From Angiostrongylus vasorum (lineage: Eukaryota; Nematoda; Chromadorea; Rhabditida; Metastrongylidae): a stretch of 64,000 nucleotides of DNA. The DNA is taken from assembly GCA_018806985.1 (NCBI GenBank), contig JADANN010000434.1:1798001-1862000 (forward strand), written 5' to 3'. The notes beneath the pieces are model-generated. The model ran no database searches and had not been told where the DNA came from. It was given only the letters and a program-made list of their open reading frames with translations. The translations under genes were made by a program, and so were the position numbers. Shown one piece after another: positions 11,001 to 55,178 of the stretch (position 1 is its first letter; every line of letters begins with the position of its first letter).

Positions 11001-11144
11001 AGAATTCTTACTCTAAAGCAGTGCCGGAGAACTTCAAGAGATAAAAGTGTAGAAATCCATAAAGAGATTATGGTCCTTGTACTGGATAGTCCAACATGCT
11101 CACTACTCTGTGTAGCAGAATCCGTCTGCGTTTCTTCATTAAAG

Positions 11145-43086
<31,942 letters not shown>

Positions 43087-43290
43087 GGTGGTTCAGTGCC
43101 AGACGGCGCTGCACGAGGCAGCGCCTCGTCTGCGATTTCGACACCGCTTGAAGCGCAGTGATACGGACGACAAAAGACGATAGTATCAATGATAATGACG
43201 ATCGACAAGAATGTATATCTACGACAAGCAAAAGCACTACGAGTAGCTCCTCCAGCGTACCTGTGGCCGATGAGGGTGTAGAAGGCCTGC

Positions 43291-43301
43291 CTGAAAATTA
43301 G
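43291..43301 (-). promoter_or_regulatory. Candidate acceptor in the mGluR 5' leader
   Basis: CTAATTTTCAG on the minus strand about 200 bases before the exon 1 ATG. It may be a trans-splice site or the 3' end of a 5'UTR intron. Confidence 0.3.
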
Positions 43302-43748
43302 CGTTGTCTGGACGACGATCATATTGGGCATAAATAGAGATGTCAAGCGAGTTAGCTGGAGTTAAAGGTGAATAAAATGATGTAATTGATGAAAACCCGA
43401 TCGTCTTGTGACAGAATTTGTGAACGAAGTGGAAAAAAAAGAGGAGAAAGAACGAATGTCAACAGTTTCTACATTTGCTAGATGCGTATCGACGAAAAAA
43501 AGAACGAATCTAGAATCTATGCATACACAAAAGGAAGACGAAATGTATGGGTGGGCATGACTATATAAATAACTATATAAATATTCAACATTGGGAGAAA
43601 GGCACCGAAATAGTTGATGATAACTAGAAAAAACAAACAGAACAAAAAACAAGAAGTATGAGTAATCGACAGGTGTTCTAAAACATTACATTCACAGAAC
43701 AATTAATGATTGAAGTAGTTAATCAATAAGCAACTACTCCATTTCACC

Positions 43749-43952
43749 TTAAAGTATTGTGTGAAATGTAATCGAACCTCCTCTCACTGTGTAACTTGGA
43801 CTATCTGATTGGAGCGATGTGATACGGCGCAATTTCGGAGATTCGTAGAAGTCGTCTAGAGATTTCGCTTGAGTTGGATTTTTTGGCATATGGTTCTTTT
43901 TCCAAGAATTCTGACATATACATTGTTTTTCAACGAGTTCTGACATGGACAT
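43749..43952 (-). CDS. Possible terminal exon of an unknown gene upstream of mGluR
   Basis: Open frame MSMSELVEKQCICQNSWKKN to YTVRGGSITFHTIL and TAA, with acceptor CATTCCAG at 43973-43980. The composition is protein-like (charged, ordered C-terminus) but I recognise no family. The frame is 67 codons, a length common by chance. Confidence 0.25.
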   Translation of the reverse strand: MSMSELVEKQCICQNSWKKNHMPKNPTQAKSLDDFYESPKLRRITSLQSDSPSYTVRGGSITFHTIL

Positions 43953-44366
43953 CTTCGGACGACTGGAATGGGCAATAACATTAAAAATGACAAGAAGGTA
44001 TACCGTCTCTTAGTGATTCCACAATAAAAGAAGCAAGCTCACGAGAATATGACACTTTTAAAATCGCCGTAAGGAATAGTGAAGAAATTTTGCAAAAGAC
44101 GAAATAAATGCTCAGAATCCAAGCCAATGTTCTCCTATAAGAGGGTGCCTAATTCGAGGTCAATAAAGCTCATCAACAATTTCTACAGTTTCAAAACCAC
44201 TTTTCCAGTGGAACTCTGTTGCCTAAAATAGTTGCACCTTTGTCTCTTCGTATCGATAAGTCATTTATTCCAGCTAGTTGGGTCCCATTTAGTTTTCGAT
44301 GAGCATGAAATCTTCACTAAAGAAGGACGTTTCACTATAGCACCGCAAGCTTTGGTTTCAGCCGTT

Positions 44367-44501
44367 GCATGGAGAACCGTTGTTTTCATCCGTTGGCTAA
44401 TTTCCAAACTAAGTATCCAACGCTTGCTCAAATAAATCTTTCTTACAAAATCGATTGCTTCAGCCCTTCAGTAGCTAGTGGGCTTCGAAAGAATCTGGTA
44501 A
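44367..44501 (+). CDS. Possible exon with a strong donor
   Basis: After acceptor GGTTTCAG (to about 44362), the frame containing MENRCFHPLANFQTKYPTLA runs to AATCTG|GTAAGTTACG, a near-ideal nematode donor. No family is recognised. Minus-strand and other plus-strand frames are also open here, so this is tentative. Confidence 0.25.
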
Positions 44502-44634
44502 GTTACGTTAATGGTGTACTGCAATATAACGACGTTTTGGCAGTAATATTGAGGATGGCCTAAAAGACGAAATCGTAGTGAGTCTTTCACGGCGGGTACA
44601 ATTGTGCGTGGGTGTGTGTGGGAGTGTAGACATC

Positions 44635-45646
44635 ATGAGTGGCGAGACTGAGAAGAGGAATGTGAGCGAAACGAGTGACGGGGATAAAATTTTCGGACAA
44701 AGGCCTTCCTCCTAAACAAATCAACGCATATGCGCGACTAAAGGGACCTCAGGGCGTGGCGTGGCCGAGACGCTCGGCCGCCGCTACCGCCGTCGTCCGG
44801 AGACGACGTCGACGACACATAACAAGCTGGGAAAAAATTGGATTTTCAGATAAAAAATTCGGCACGCGCACACTCACTTGCCTACGGCTAAAACCACACA
44901 TGCTATCGTGGCAACGTCAAACCGGCAGAGATGATTCGGAAGAATTTGTCTGAATTGCTTTCACGCGAAAGCTGACAGCGAATGAAGGGAAAAAAACTGC
45001 TACCACCAGAAATTTTGCAGCATTCTAATCCGCGATCTGAGATATCCGAGATGGAGGGAGTAAAACACAGGTTAGTGAACGATCGCCGTTGATCAATCCC
45101 TTGTGGACGCTCCGCGCATTCCACTGCACTGGAAGGTTTCGTTTGTCCAGATGGTGATCGAATCAGCGAATCACTTGTGAGTTGGGACCTTTACCCACTG
45201 CGCTATAGGAAACATTTAGGTTTGTTCAGTTAGTAGTACTTGGCAAGAGAACGTGGTGTTCGATCTCTGTAAAGACATCTAAAAAAGAAGAGATTTCTTC
45301 GAACAACTTGTTAGAAAGAAAACGAAAGCGTGAAACGAGGGAGTACCTCGCTTTAATTCCTTTTTTCTGTTGTTCTATTAATTCACTCAACTTCATCGGG
45401 CAATTAGAAAGCCGTTAAACTTTGTTTTCTTTCCATATTGACTTAATTTCCTTCTCAGAATATGCTAAACCACTACTATGTGTAGCACTGTCATTGCCAA
45501 GACTTCGCTTGAAGAAAGAAAATCCTAGTAACAAAGCAGTTTTGCATATCCTGAACAATCCAACACAATGCGTGACTGAGTTAACATACTTTCTCACTAA
45601 CAGTCAGCCGCCTTTGAACGAACGTGCGAAGAAAAAGAGGGACTGA
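44635..45646 (+). CDS. Tentative two-exon small gene, unknown function
   Basis: Exon 1 (44635-44674) would read MSGETEKRNVSET with donor A|GTGACG. Exon 2 (45459-45646) follows a strong acceptor (TTTCCTTCTCAG) and reads YAKPLLCVALSLPRLRLKKE through LNERAKKKRD to TGA. The phases agree (1 and 2 bases), giving about 75 residues with a basic C-terminus. I do not recognise it. A better-looking donor (GTGAGC) at 44662 would not fit the phase. The intron carries a decayed SINE-A remnant and a GC-rich block at 44750-44820. It would be divergent from mGluR. Confidence 0.25.
45078..45210 (-). mobile_element. SINE-A copy 11, strongly decayed
   Basis: Matches the tail (CGCCGTTGATCAATCCCTTG) and traces of the head (CCCACTGCGCTATAGG) with the middle mostly deleted. 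Confidence 0.5.
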
Positions 45647-46272
45647 ACTAATAAGTTTCCATGGGGTTCGACTCCCTTCTTCGTAAGTCAGTCGTCATTC
45701 GGCTTGGCCATTAAATGAGTTCGACTCTTGAATCGATCTCTTTACTCACTTAATCACGAGGTCGTCTTGTCGCCATGAATGGTACAAGTCGAACCATTTC
45801 TTAAAATATCTTTTGTTAGCTTTTTAACCGTTAGCGATAAAAGTAGGCAGGTTCGTTTGTGTGTTCGGCTGCGGCTTGAAACCTGTCACTTTCTCTTTGC
45901 AATGACACGCTTTATTTGCTGGTCAAAACTTTCTTTTCCCAACAATTCCAAGATGGTATGCGCTCTTGGTTCTTAATGTAGCAGTCATTTGTGAGCCCTT
46001 CGGAACCAGAAAAAAGTTTTCCTCCTCAGTTGTAGGATTTGCCTAGAATTTCAGTGTCTTATCAAATGATAACGAGATGGAAGATCAAGTTCGCATTCCG
46101 TACCTGTTTAACACATTCCCGTTGGTTCCTTCGGTAGTAAAAGGAAGTTTCATGGAATTTTTTTTGGAGTTAATTGTTAGACTTTTGCAGAGGTTTTAAT
46201 TTAATGACTTTTAATTTCTTTACTGCCCTAGTACTAATCTTCTTTTTTCACTATGATCTTTACCTATTTGGA

Positions 46273-46652
46273 CATTTGGATGGTCCGTTCTCACAATTGT
46301 GCGGGCCTCAGTATAATTCCCATTTTTTTCGGGTTTTGCTGGTTTAGCCATTGTGGTTCGCTGAAGCCCTAAGGTCAGCATAACCAAAGTCTTCCTGAGG
46401 TCGTCACCATCACAGGCAGTCGCTGCCCTTGTGGATAATGGAAAGATTTGCTACCATTCGACTAGTTTGATACCAGGAAGGTGGTACATCCTGGTATTGG
46501 TTTGCTCTTAGCTGGGCTTCCTGATTGGAAAGCCGGACTCCTTCTCAGCATGGAAAATCTTGTTTGAGGGATGAATCCTTCCTCTGTACATCGCAGCCCG
46601 ACACCCAGGAACACCTGCCATCCACGATGAGGCGGTGAACTGTTGGCAGGAC
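46273..46652 (-). mobile_element. SINE-C copy 8
   Basis: Full-length but diverged copy in the intergenic region right of mGluR. Confidence 0.83.
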
Positions 46653-47427
46653 TCACTATCATCAGTTCTAAATTAAACTAAGAGCTAGAAAACTTGCCAT
46701 CGATAACAATGATGAACGTAAAAAATATAATGGGTACTCTCCCAGTTAATCAGATATCTTCGGAGCGAACCAATACAGTTTGATTTCATTCCCTTTTTTG
46801 CCATAAAGCTGCACATCGCCTTAGGGCTGGACGTATTTGAAGGTAACTCATTGAATTTTTCCGAAGTAAACGAGCGGATTACTTCCCGAGGACAACCTCG
46901 AACTGACTACACTTTTCAGTCATTTTATGATCTAAGGCTAACTAATAATCGCACAGGAATAAGGGAAAGCATAAAACCACGAATGCTGCATGCTATCTTT
47001 TTTTCTTCCTTAGAAGGGTAACTGAGTTACATCGAAGGAAATGCGCACTGCCATTCCAACCCAAAATTTAGTTCCGTTTAAAATAGTTCGAAAACTCTCT
47101 CAAAAACCCTTTTCTGTTTTTTAAGCTATTCGAAGGTTCCCACTTTTTGCTTATGAGCTGTACCGCAGAGGAGAAGGATCATTTGTGTCATATGGGATCT
47201 TGAGCATCACATTTTTTGCATGGTGATCTTCATTCTTACTACTATTCTTGGCCAGAAGCCATATAGGTATAGTTCTCAAAACTGTACTGCTGCTTTGGTT
47301 TGGCATTACTTAATCTTACCTGGTTGCGCATAGAAAAGTAGAACTCTTTAGCCTAGTTGGGTGCTCAGTTCTTACTTGAATAACTTTTTCTTATCTAGAG
47401 GATAAAAAGAATAAGAATATCTATAAT

Positions 47428-47665
47428 TTTGAGATATTTGCAAGACTCCGGACCGCAGGTGTCTGCGGTGGGGGAACGAACGCGCTATTGTCCTTTCCGG
47501 GGAGTAACGCGTTCACCACCACACCATGCGGCTCCTTCGTTTCGCCTCGATCTCAGCTAGTTCTATCGATCTTTTGCCATCAGCAATCACCCGTGAACGG
47601 GATTGAACGGAGAACAACGGGAATCACGGGAGGAAAATAATAGGCAGTAAATAAAAAAGGTTAAG
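47428..47665. repeat. Element D, one arm plus terminal segment
   Basis: Arm 47430-47595 (GAGATATTTGCAAGACTCCG ... CACCACACCATGCGG) followed by the outer end GGCAGTAAATAAAAAAGGTT, so most of the second arm is missing. Confidence 0.7.
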
Positions 47666-48987
47666 ATTGTGATTATAACTATAGCCTCAGCTTAACTGGG
47701 TTCAATGCCAATTTGGGATCGCCAGATCATTCACAGACTACATCATTGACACTGTACGCAAGTTTCGTCGATCACACCACCACAATCGTTTCTATGTTAA
47801 AAGTGGTCTATAGCAGTGTATGTCATTTCATTCAGCTAAACACTTACGTAACCATTTGAATAACACTGCGCCGTCGAAGCCTTATCGTCTTCTGTTAATG
47901 GAGGATCGATAGATGGTTGTGCTAACGAAGACATTTTGTGGAACAAGTAACCTGCTATAGCTTTAGCCTCAAAGACTTATTTGTGAGAAAAATGATGCTC
48001 CATCGCAGTTCCAGTTAAGAACCTTAGCAAGGAAAACCCTCATCTTTAACGTCACATCTGAAATAAACTGATTGACACCAAGGGATTCATATTTCATTGT
48101 AAATGTATGCTACCAAGATAAAGTTATTTTAAGTCTAGTTTTATTCGGTTGGCTATGACAATCTGTCAAAACGTTTTTATTCATCGCTGTAAAGACCAGC
48201 TACCTTGATGGATTAACGAACTGGACTTTCATAGAAACAAAGTGAGAAGTGAGAAATGAATTGTTGCTGGGAATTAAAGCTTCGAGTGACGGTCGAGATC
48301 CATACTTCGTGAGGTTTTGTAACGTTTTTTGTTCTAACTTGCTTACATATTTTTGGTCTTCAATAGAGGTGATCTTATCATTACCGTCAAGATAGAACAG
48401 AAGATAATACGGAATTGATCGATGAGGATGCCCTCACATGACCCCTAGACTCTACAAAAGAAATGAATGGAAGCTTATTTTGCCTCCACAATGAATTGTT
48501 TCGGCTTACGAGCGTATAAACAAAGTTTCTGGTTTTATCTCTCCAAAAAAAGAAAGTAATTTACTAACACCATACGAGCTCGGAGCGCGAAATAGGACCA
48601 AGGAACATGAGCAAAGCATGGGTCTTCTAACCACTTCACTACATGCGACCTCATCTTTGTTCTTTACCACTATTATTGTAAGTATTATTGTTACTTTCAA
48701 AAAGTTTACAGCAGGTCAGCCTCATTAACTCATGGGTTCTTTTTAATTCACTGTTTTTTTTTCAAAGGTCAATTGCTGAACAGAGTTTCGTTTGCTCATG
48801 GCGTTCTAAATAGTTAAACAGCACAAACTCCTCAAAGTCGGTTGTAAATTCCTCACGAAGAGTGACTCATGATCTTGAAAAAATGTGGAACGCTCATATA
48901 ATAATGCATATAAAAGACATTTTTTTGTTTATATCAGGCTCACTTCGAAAAAACGCTTCTCTATATTGAATTGTTAACTGATCAAAG
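47666..48987. other. Intergenic stretch
   Basis: Only the tRNA-like relic at 48580-48655. No supported gene. Confidence 0.5.
48580..48655 (-). repeat. tRNA-like SINE head relic
   Basis: GTCGCATGTAGTGAAGTGGT (box A-like) followed 45 bases later by TCCTATTTCGCGCTCC (weak box B). Confidence 0.35.
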
Positions 48988-49277
48988 GGGATAAAAATGG
49001 AAGGATAAAGCTCTCGGCGTTGATCAATCCCCTTTACGGATGCGCCAACGCATTCGACTTCATTAAGCATTGTTTGGAAGTGATTGAATGCATACCTAGC
49101 CTTTACGATGACTCGCGGTGGCCTACCAATGTATCAAGCCAGTGCTGCTATCCTCCCAGACAAGTCTGGTTCCACTTTGGCGACCCCGGAGGGTGGAAGG
49201 CTTGGTGGGCCATGGGCGTCGGGATGGATCCACGTGTTTGTTGTGGGGCGCCTCCGACCAATTCTCCACACGCGCCC
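48988..49277 (-). mobile_element. SINE-A copy 12
   Basis: Full-length; contributes the C-terminal part of the long minus-strand ORF 49134-49811. Confidence 0.87.
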
Positions 49278-49959
49278 GTATCCAAGGGAATAAAGGGATG
49301 AAATACAAATCATTAAGGTTGGAAATTTCAAAAATTTAAATCGTATGAAGGGATTAATTATGAAAATGAATATGTCATCAGGTAGAGTGCATAGCAGACT
49401 TTGAACCACTTCACCTACCTTTCTTGATTGAAAGTCCACCCTCAACAGACGGGATGTTTGACTTAAATAAGACAAGAATATGATAAGTTTAAAGCCTTGA
49501 CATGGAGACTGGCTGTTCGCCGTTGAGGCATTTTGCACTCTGTACATGTTTTTGAGATATTTGTCGAAAAATCTGGGAATGTCAAGCAGTCTTTCAGTTT
49601 TGATAACAAGATGAAGCGTTCGACAAGGGTAAAAAAAACTGCTGGACCTATTTGGAATGCACTTCAATTTTTTTACAAATGAAACTAGTCTGGACCTTAC
49701 TTCCACCGTTCTAAAGATCTCTTGTCGTTTTCGAAGTAGCTGTTCACCAGCTGATATCCAGATATACCTTAAGCTTTCGCCGGCTAATGTGATAGAAACT
49801 GGTGAAAACATTGACGAAATGGGACACAGATTGCAAGGGAATTTTTTTCGGCACGTTGCTTAGCATAAAACCTAAATCGAAGCAGTGCACTCAAGCAAAG
49901 TGGCAATTTTCCAGAAGTGGTCTTTACAGAATAAAACTGAAAACTTTTTCACTCATTGG

Positions 49960-50236
49960 GGCCCGTGTGGCGCAGTGGTCGGACGCGTCCTCCAACACAC
50001 ATGTGGAATCGATCTCCACGCCCGTGGTCCACCAAGCCTCCCATCCCTCCGGGATCGGCAAATTGGTACCAGACTTGTCTGGGAGGATAGCAGCACTGAC
50101 TCGGTGCATCGGTAGGCCACCGCCAGTCATCGTAAAGGCCAGAAATGCATCCAATCACCTCCAACGATACTTAATGAAGTCGAATGCATGGCACATCCCT
50201 CACGGATTGACCAAGTCGAAGCTCTACCCCTTTTTT
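49960..50236 (+). mobile_element. SINE-A copy 13
   Basis: Full-length with intact head (GGCCCGTGTGGCGCAGTGGT). Inverted relative to copy 12, 680 bp away. Confidence 0.88.
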
Positions 50237-50359
50237 TCATGCCTTACAAATTAGAAACAAATTGATGGAAAGAAAAGGGATAACCAGCCCTAATAATAAT
50301 CTTTGCTGGGATTGACCAATCTCACAGTGTCTTAACAGTAAACGATTCCTATGGAAATT

Positions 50360-51200
50360 ATGGGTCATTCGACCATAGATTATTTAGCATTTTTTTCAAA
50401 TCGCCTTTCACTAAACATCGGCAGAAATGAGCGCTAAATTCCTCGACTGTCCAGCGAACACAAGGACGATGAAAAGATTTATTTGGCCGAAGTTTTGACG
50501 TCTTCGAATTCTTCAGTGCCGCATTGATCCCAATTGATCCTAATCGACGATTCACAGGTGGTCGCCCTCACAATGTAGTTGGTTCGTTGCCGCATCGAGT
50601 TGAATCCAGTAAACTGGAGCAGAATCCCACTAGACGGTCCTTTCTTCCGCAGGACGGATGTTGAAGCGATGCATCCTTCAGCAGTCCGTATTGTATTGGC
50701 TACCCTCTAGCAAATCAATATTTTTGTCGAATTTCCGTCAAAAATGCAGATCATATTGAATGGCGACAGTAGATCAACATCCGTCTTGTAAAAGAAGCTA
50801 CGGTTAAACTGAAATCCTTCATTCGATTGGTGCTCCAATTCACTGGATTCAACCCGATGCGACAACGAACAACCATATCGAGCGGTCGACCGCCTATGGA
50901 TCATTGGTTTACCTCAATCCGGCTGCTCTGAAGAAGACGAGCACGTCGAAACGTTAGCCGAATAAATTTTTTGTCAACCTCCTGTTTTCGAAGAACGGAT
51001 AACGATCGGGAAATGCTCCTGCAGAGCTATTGCATACCTAGCGAGGTTGCTCGATATTGATTTCACTCCCTCAAACGAGTTACTGCGTGAGGCCATATTG
51101 GGTTGGCGAACTAGCTGGAGCTTCATGTAGACCCTATGAACAAGGATTACGAATCACGGCATGAATTTCATGCAAGCTATGCTCAAAACCGGTCGTCGTT
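50360..51200. mobile_element. Penelope-like terminal region, second subfamily
   Basis: Two hammerhead-like motifs in opposite orientation (50485-50520 minus, 50925-50959 plus) bracket about 400 bp, and both continue into GCC(G/A)AATAAAT. The related terminal segment at 59690-59990 has the same AAAAGATTTATTCGGC edge. No coding frame is intact. Confidence 0.55.
50925..50959 (+). ncRNA. Hammerhead ribozyme motif, GUU cleavage-site variant
   Basis: CTGAAGA, stem II GACG-AGCA-CGTC (perfect four-base stem and tetraloop), GAAA and CGTT, then AGCC. The triplet GUU still obeys NUH. Confidence 0.65.
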
Positions 51201-51330
51201 GTGATCGAAGGAAATAGAGGTGGTTCTGAAACTCCTCACATCATCAACGTTTTAAAGTAGGTTGTACAACAACGGAGGTCACTGATCTCTCCAAAAGTGC
51301 CTTTTTCAAGTCCCACTAGCAACAGCACGA

Positions 51331-51364
51331 TTCTGAAGAGGGCGAAATCGCCGAAACGTCGGCC
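51331..51364 (+). ncRNA. Hammerhead ribozyme motif, core intact, weak stem I
   Basis: CTGAAGA, GGCGAAATCGCC, GAAA, CGTC. The flanks GATT and GGCC pair poorly, so activity is doubtful. Confidence 0.6.
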
Positions 51365-51371
51365 GTCGACA

Positions 51372-51482
51372 GTAACAACAACGAAGGCAACAACAACAAC
51401 AACAGCAACAACAACGACAACAACAACAACCAACAACAACCAACAACAACCAACAACAACCAACAACAACAACAACAACGAC
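51372..51482. repeat. (CAA)n microsatellite downstream of a PLE hammerhead
   Basis: Imperfect CAA/CAACC repeats directly after the hammerhead-bearing end. Other PLE ends show short CAACAACAA tracts at the same place. Confidence 0.9.
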
Positions 51483-51489
51483 AACAACG

Positions 51490-52779
51490 ACGATGACGAC
51501 GACCACAACTTGTACCAGTCTCGCAGTCGATTATTTATGTCGAAATCTAAAATCTAAAAACCAGTCTTTTGTGCGTTTTTTCAAATTGACTTAGTTCAGT
51601 ACATCACTTAGGATTGCTTATCAGCAGAAGGTCATATCTATAGGATCTTGATAGTATTTTTCATTTTAAGCAACAGTCGAGGACCATTCTTTTGTCGCAA
51701 TTGCGTGGTGCCGATCGAATACTTCAGCCATGAAATGAAATATTTGAGAGGTTTTTGAGTTCCTGTCAGAAGCATTGCTGTGAGATTTCAATCAAGTCTT
51801 CTTTCATACTCTCCCACAAAGGGTTTCGTCTTCAGTGTCAATCATAAGCACAAATTGCTTCCTTTTTTTCTTCGCAGTGACAGCAGTCATTTCGTCCGTT
51901 GCACAAGAATAGAATGTTCGAACAGAGGAGATGTCAGTCTGACTTATGAAAGATTTATGCTACAATGTGGTTGTCTATAAAACAACATGTAATGTGTGGT
52001 TGTCTAGAAGGAAATATGTGACGTACCGAGTAGTTCTGCACGAATTGTACTGACTGGATCTTTGCATCTTTAGCCAATTTTTTTTAGCACTGCTAAAAAA
52101 GCGAGTGTAATTTGCAAAGAACAGGGTTATTTTTAAAATGGCCAGGATTTAGACCGGGAAATTCAGAAAACTCGACGAGATATATCGACGAGTCTAACGG
52201 AGATTGCTCAGTTGTTTGATGATTTATAACGCTGGAGTTTTATTGGCGCACCAATAAGTATCTCAAAGTAGAGAGTCGTTCATTCTTAAGCATGAACTAT
52301 ACCGCTGCTTCCTGAGCATAAAAACTGGACCGTCGTTGCCTCTGGGCAAGGAACACACGCAGATTCATAGTGCAGAATGCAAAGATTATAAATAGAAAAT
52401 AATTGTAAAGTGGAACAGACAAATGTAAATAAGTAATGTGAAGAAGGGGCGCAAACCATTGTGTGATCGTAGTTACGAAACGAAGATATTATAGCAAAAC
52501 ATACAGTTCTTGTAAGAAAGTGCAACTGTGATTTGTATAGGACGTAGCTAATACTCTTTACGAGATACACAGTACTCCATTTACAGAAAATAGCATTTTA
52601 GAGAAGTTTAGGCCCCGTTTAGAGCTAATCTGAAACAATGGGCGTTAGAGTTTACATTTCTTTGCCGCTTTTCCATTATTGGTACTGAATTATAGCAGGA
52701 CAACGGTGCGTAGTTCATTGTTATGAAGTCGATGGAGTGGTAAGCAAAGTCGCATTCGAATAAAAATATCGAGCAGTAG
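51490..52779. other. Intergenic stretch
   Basis: Short frames only; nothing recognised. Confidence 0.5.
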
Positions 52780-53068
52780 AATAAAGGATAAAAATGATAA
52801 AGCTGTCGGCGTTGATCAATCCCTTAGGGATGCGCCATGCATTCGACTTCATTAAGCATCGTTTGGAGGTGATTGAATGCATATCTGGTCTTTACAATGA
52901 CTCGCGTGGCCTACCGATGTATCGACCCAGTGCTGCTATCCTTCCGGACAACTCTGGTGCTAATTTGCCGAGCCCGAAGAGATGGAAGGCTTGGTGATCC
53001 ATAGGTGCGGTGGAGGATTCCACGTTTGTGTTGCAGGGCGCCTCCGACCACTGCGCCGCACGCGCCCT
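52780..53068 (-). mobile_element. SINE-A copy 14
   Basis: Full-length; head ...CGACCACTGCGCCGCACGCG near 53046-53065. Confidence 0.87.
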
Positions 53069-53789
53069 CTACTACTACAGTGGAAATCGCGCAGTAGGTT
53101 GAATTATCCATGAAATTTTCACGTGAATCGGAATCGGTTGTACATACTATATACTAAGGACGAGCAGTCTTAATAGGTCGCTTTGGAATCAATATCGGAT
53201 TTGTAACTTCACTTTTCCTGTTTAACACGGCTAGTAATAAGTACCAGCTGCAGAAGAGGTTTGCAGGAAGATCTACATCTGTACCCACAAAGGAAAATTC
53301 TAGAAGAAACAAACAAAAAAACTAGTCTGAAAAAAATGTTGTCTGGACTTGTGTGATTATAATGCTCCGCTGTCAGCTGTGACAAACGAAGATGGGATCG
53401 CCAAAGTCTCCAGCCATTATATAGAATTAATAACGAGAAATTCAATGTTTTTCTTCAATGAGCAAACAAGAGGTTGGTATTTGCTCAAATTATCAACCAA
53501 TACCGAGGTTAATACAAAGTCGGTGTTAAGAATCAACAACGGGAGGATTCCACATCAACCTTTTCCGTCCCACAACCCTCGTCCCAGACCCTGAAATGTC
53601 CGCTGGAGAAAAATCACCTGGAAATCCTCCACCCATGATCCCAGTTGCGATAAAAAAACATGAAAAGAGTCACAGCTCCAAGCATCAAGTGACATCGCTG
53701 CCGACTTCTTTCGGGCTGGAAGCTACAATTTACATGTACTTACCACAAACTATATGACGGTCTACCTTCAAAAAAAAGAATCCCAAACC

Positions 53790-55085
53790 AATGAAAGACG
53801 TCGCGCGCGATCATCGTGCCCCCGGAAAAGTGACCGAATAAATCTTCGTAACTATCGTCCAGTATGCTTCTGAGTGTACCCCATAAATTCTTCACAAAGG
53901 TTATTCTTTCGCGCACATAGATTACATTGCGAGAGAAGGTATCAGTGTAGCAAGCAGGATTACGACAAGGATTTTGCTGCATGGACCCACATTCAAACTG
54001 TATCCAGAGTCATAGAAGCTTGTCACGATTGCCGCCCGCTCCTAGTGCTAGCTTTGGTGGACTATAAAAAAGCGTTCAACAGAGTCGAAACAAATGCGAT
54101 CCTATCCGCACTCCTCGACCAAGGAGGAGATCCGTCCCTATATAACACTCTCTGAGTGTAATCGGAACAGTACTACGAAAATACAGCTTTTCCATCGGCC
54201 TCTTATCATACCCATGGGAAAAGTGGTTCGACAGGGCTAAACAATATCGCCAAAGCTGTTTGGTGCCGTACTACGATGGATAATGAAGTCACTCCATTGG
54301 GACGAGAAGGGCAAGCATATTGGTCAAAAATTCCCATCAAACCTTTGTTTCGTCAACGATATCGTCATCTTTTAAAGAAGTACCAGCAAAGCAGAGACGA
54401 TGATTAATGAGCTCAATGAACCTGAAAAGAAGCCGGACTACGCAAAGATCGGAAGAAGACCCAGTTCATGAAAAAGCCTATGGAGCCAAGGCGAAGAAAC
54501 TGAATTGGATGGTTCTCCGATTGCAGAGACTACTCCGCAAGTATACATTGGACGATCAACGGACATAGAAACGAATGACAAATCCGCTCGGGTCCTCACG
54601 ACTGGTATGGGAAGCAACTTGAAGGAAAATTAGACAGAAGTAGGAGAGCAGCTTAGGGCGCATTCGGGCCTCTCAAAGAAGCTATTGACCAACTGAAGGA
54701 CCCGAAAGTTCTCGGTCACCTTCCCGATTCAACGGTTCTCCCAGCGCTCAGTTATGCTACAGACACATGTACAGACATACTTTAGCCACGTCAAGAATAC
54801 TGCGCACTACTTACGGAGTGTTTGAACGATCTCTTCTGAAGTACCACCGGTACACTCAGTATCTAGGAATGCAAGACTCTGATCTTTGAAACTTATTCCA
54901 TCTTCAAGATCCAGGAGAATATACATTGATAGCAAAACACCGATGGGCCGGTCATGTAATGAAAAGAACAGACGACAAATAAACGAAAAGAACGGTGGAG
55001 TGGGTTCACGGAGAATGCAGGCGTCCACTGGGACGCCCACGTAAGCATTCGGCGACACAACCAAAGTTAATCAGTTGTACTCGTA
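53790..55085 (+). mobile_element. RTE-type LINE remnant 3, different subfamily
   Basis: HIQTVSRVIEACHDCRPLLV then LALVDYKKAFNRVE is RT motif A; later VRQG-like, FVNDIVIF (catalytic FADD altered) and KHRWAGHVMKRTDDK are recognisable in changing frames. Contains an extra ~40-bp insert at 54568-54606. Confidence 0.85.
54568..54606. repeat. 39-bp exact direct repeat, unit 1
   Basis: GAAACGAATGACAAATCCGC and the following 19 bases are identical to 55179-55217. Here it interrupts the RTE coding sequence. Confidence 0.9.
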
Positions 55086-55178
55086 GGTGGAGGTATTGTA
55101 CATATCACGATATGAGACTCACACTCCCTACCACTCTCCAATAAAACCACCAACATGGACGAAGATGGGGGAGGGAAA

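Noticed and set aside
44740..44820. GC-rich block as coding exon or CpG island
   Set aside because: Arg/Ala-rich in all frames, no splice sites; too short to call an island.
49885..50254. Plus-strand ORFs of 76-150 codons
   Set aside because: They are SINE-A copy 13 read in different frames.
51236..51557. Low-complexity Val/Leu/Thr/Asn ORFs on both strands
   Set aside because: Translation of the CAA microsatellite.
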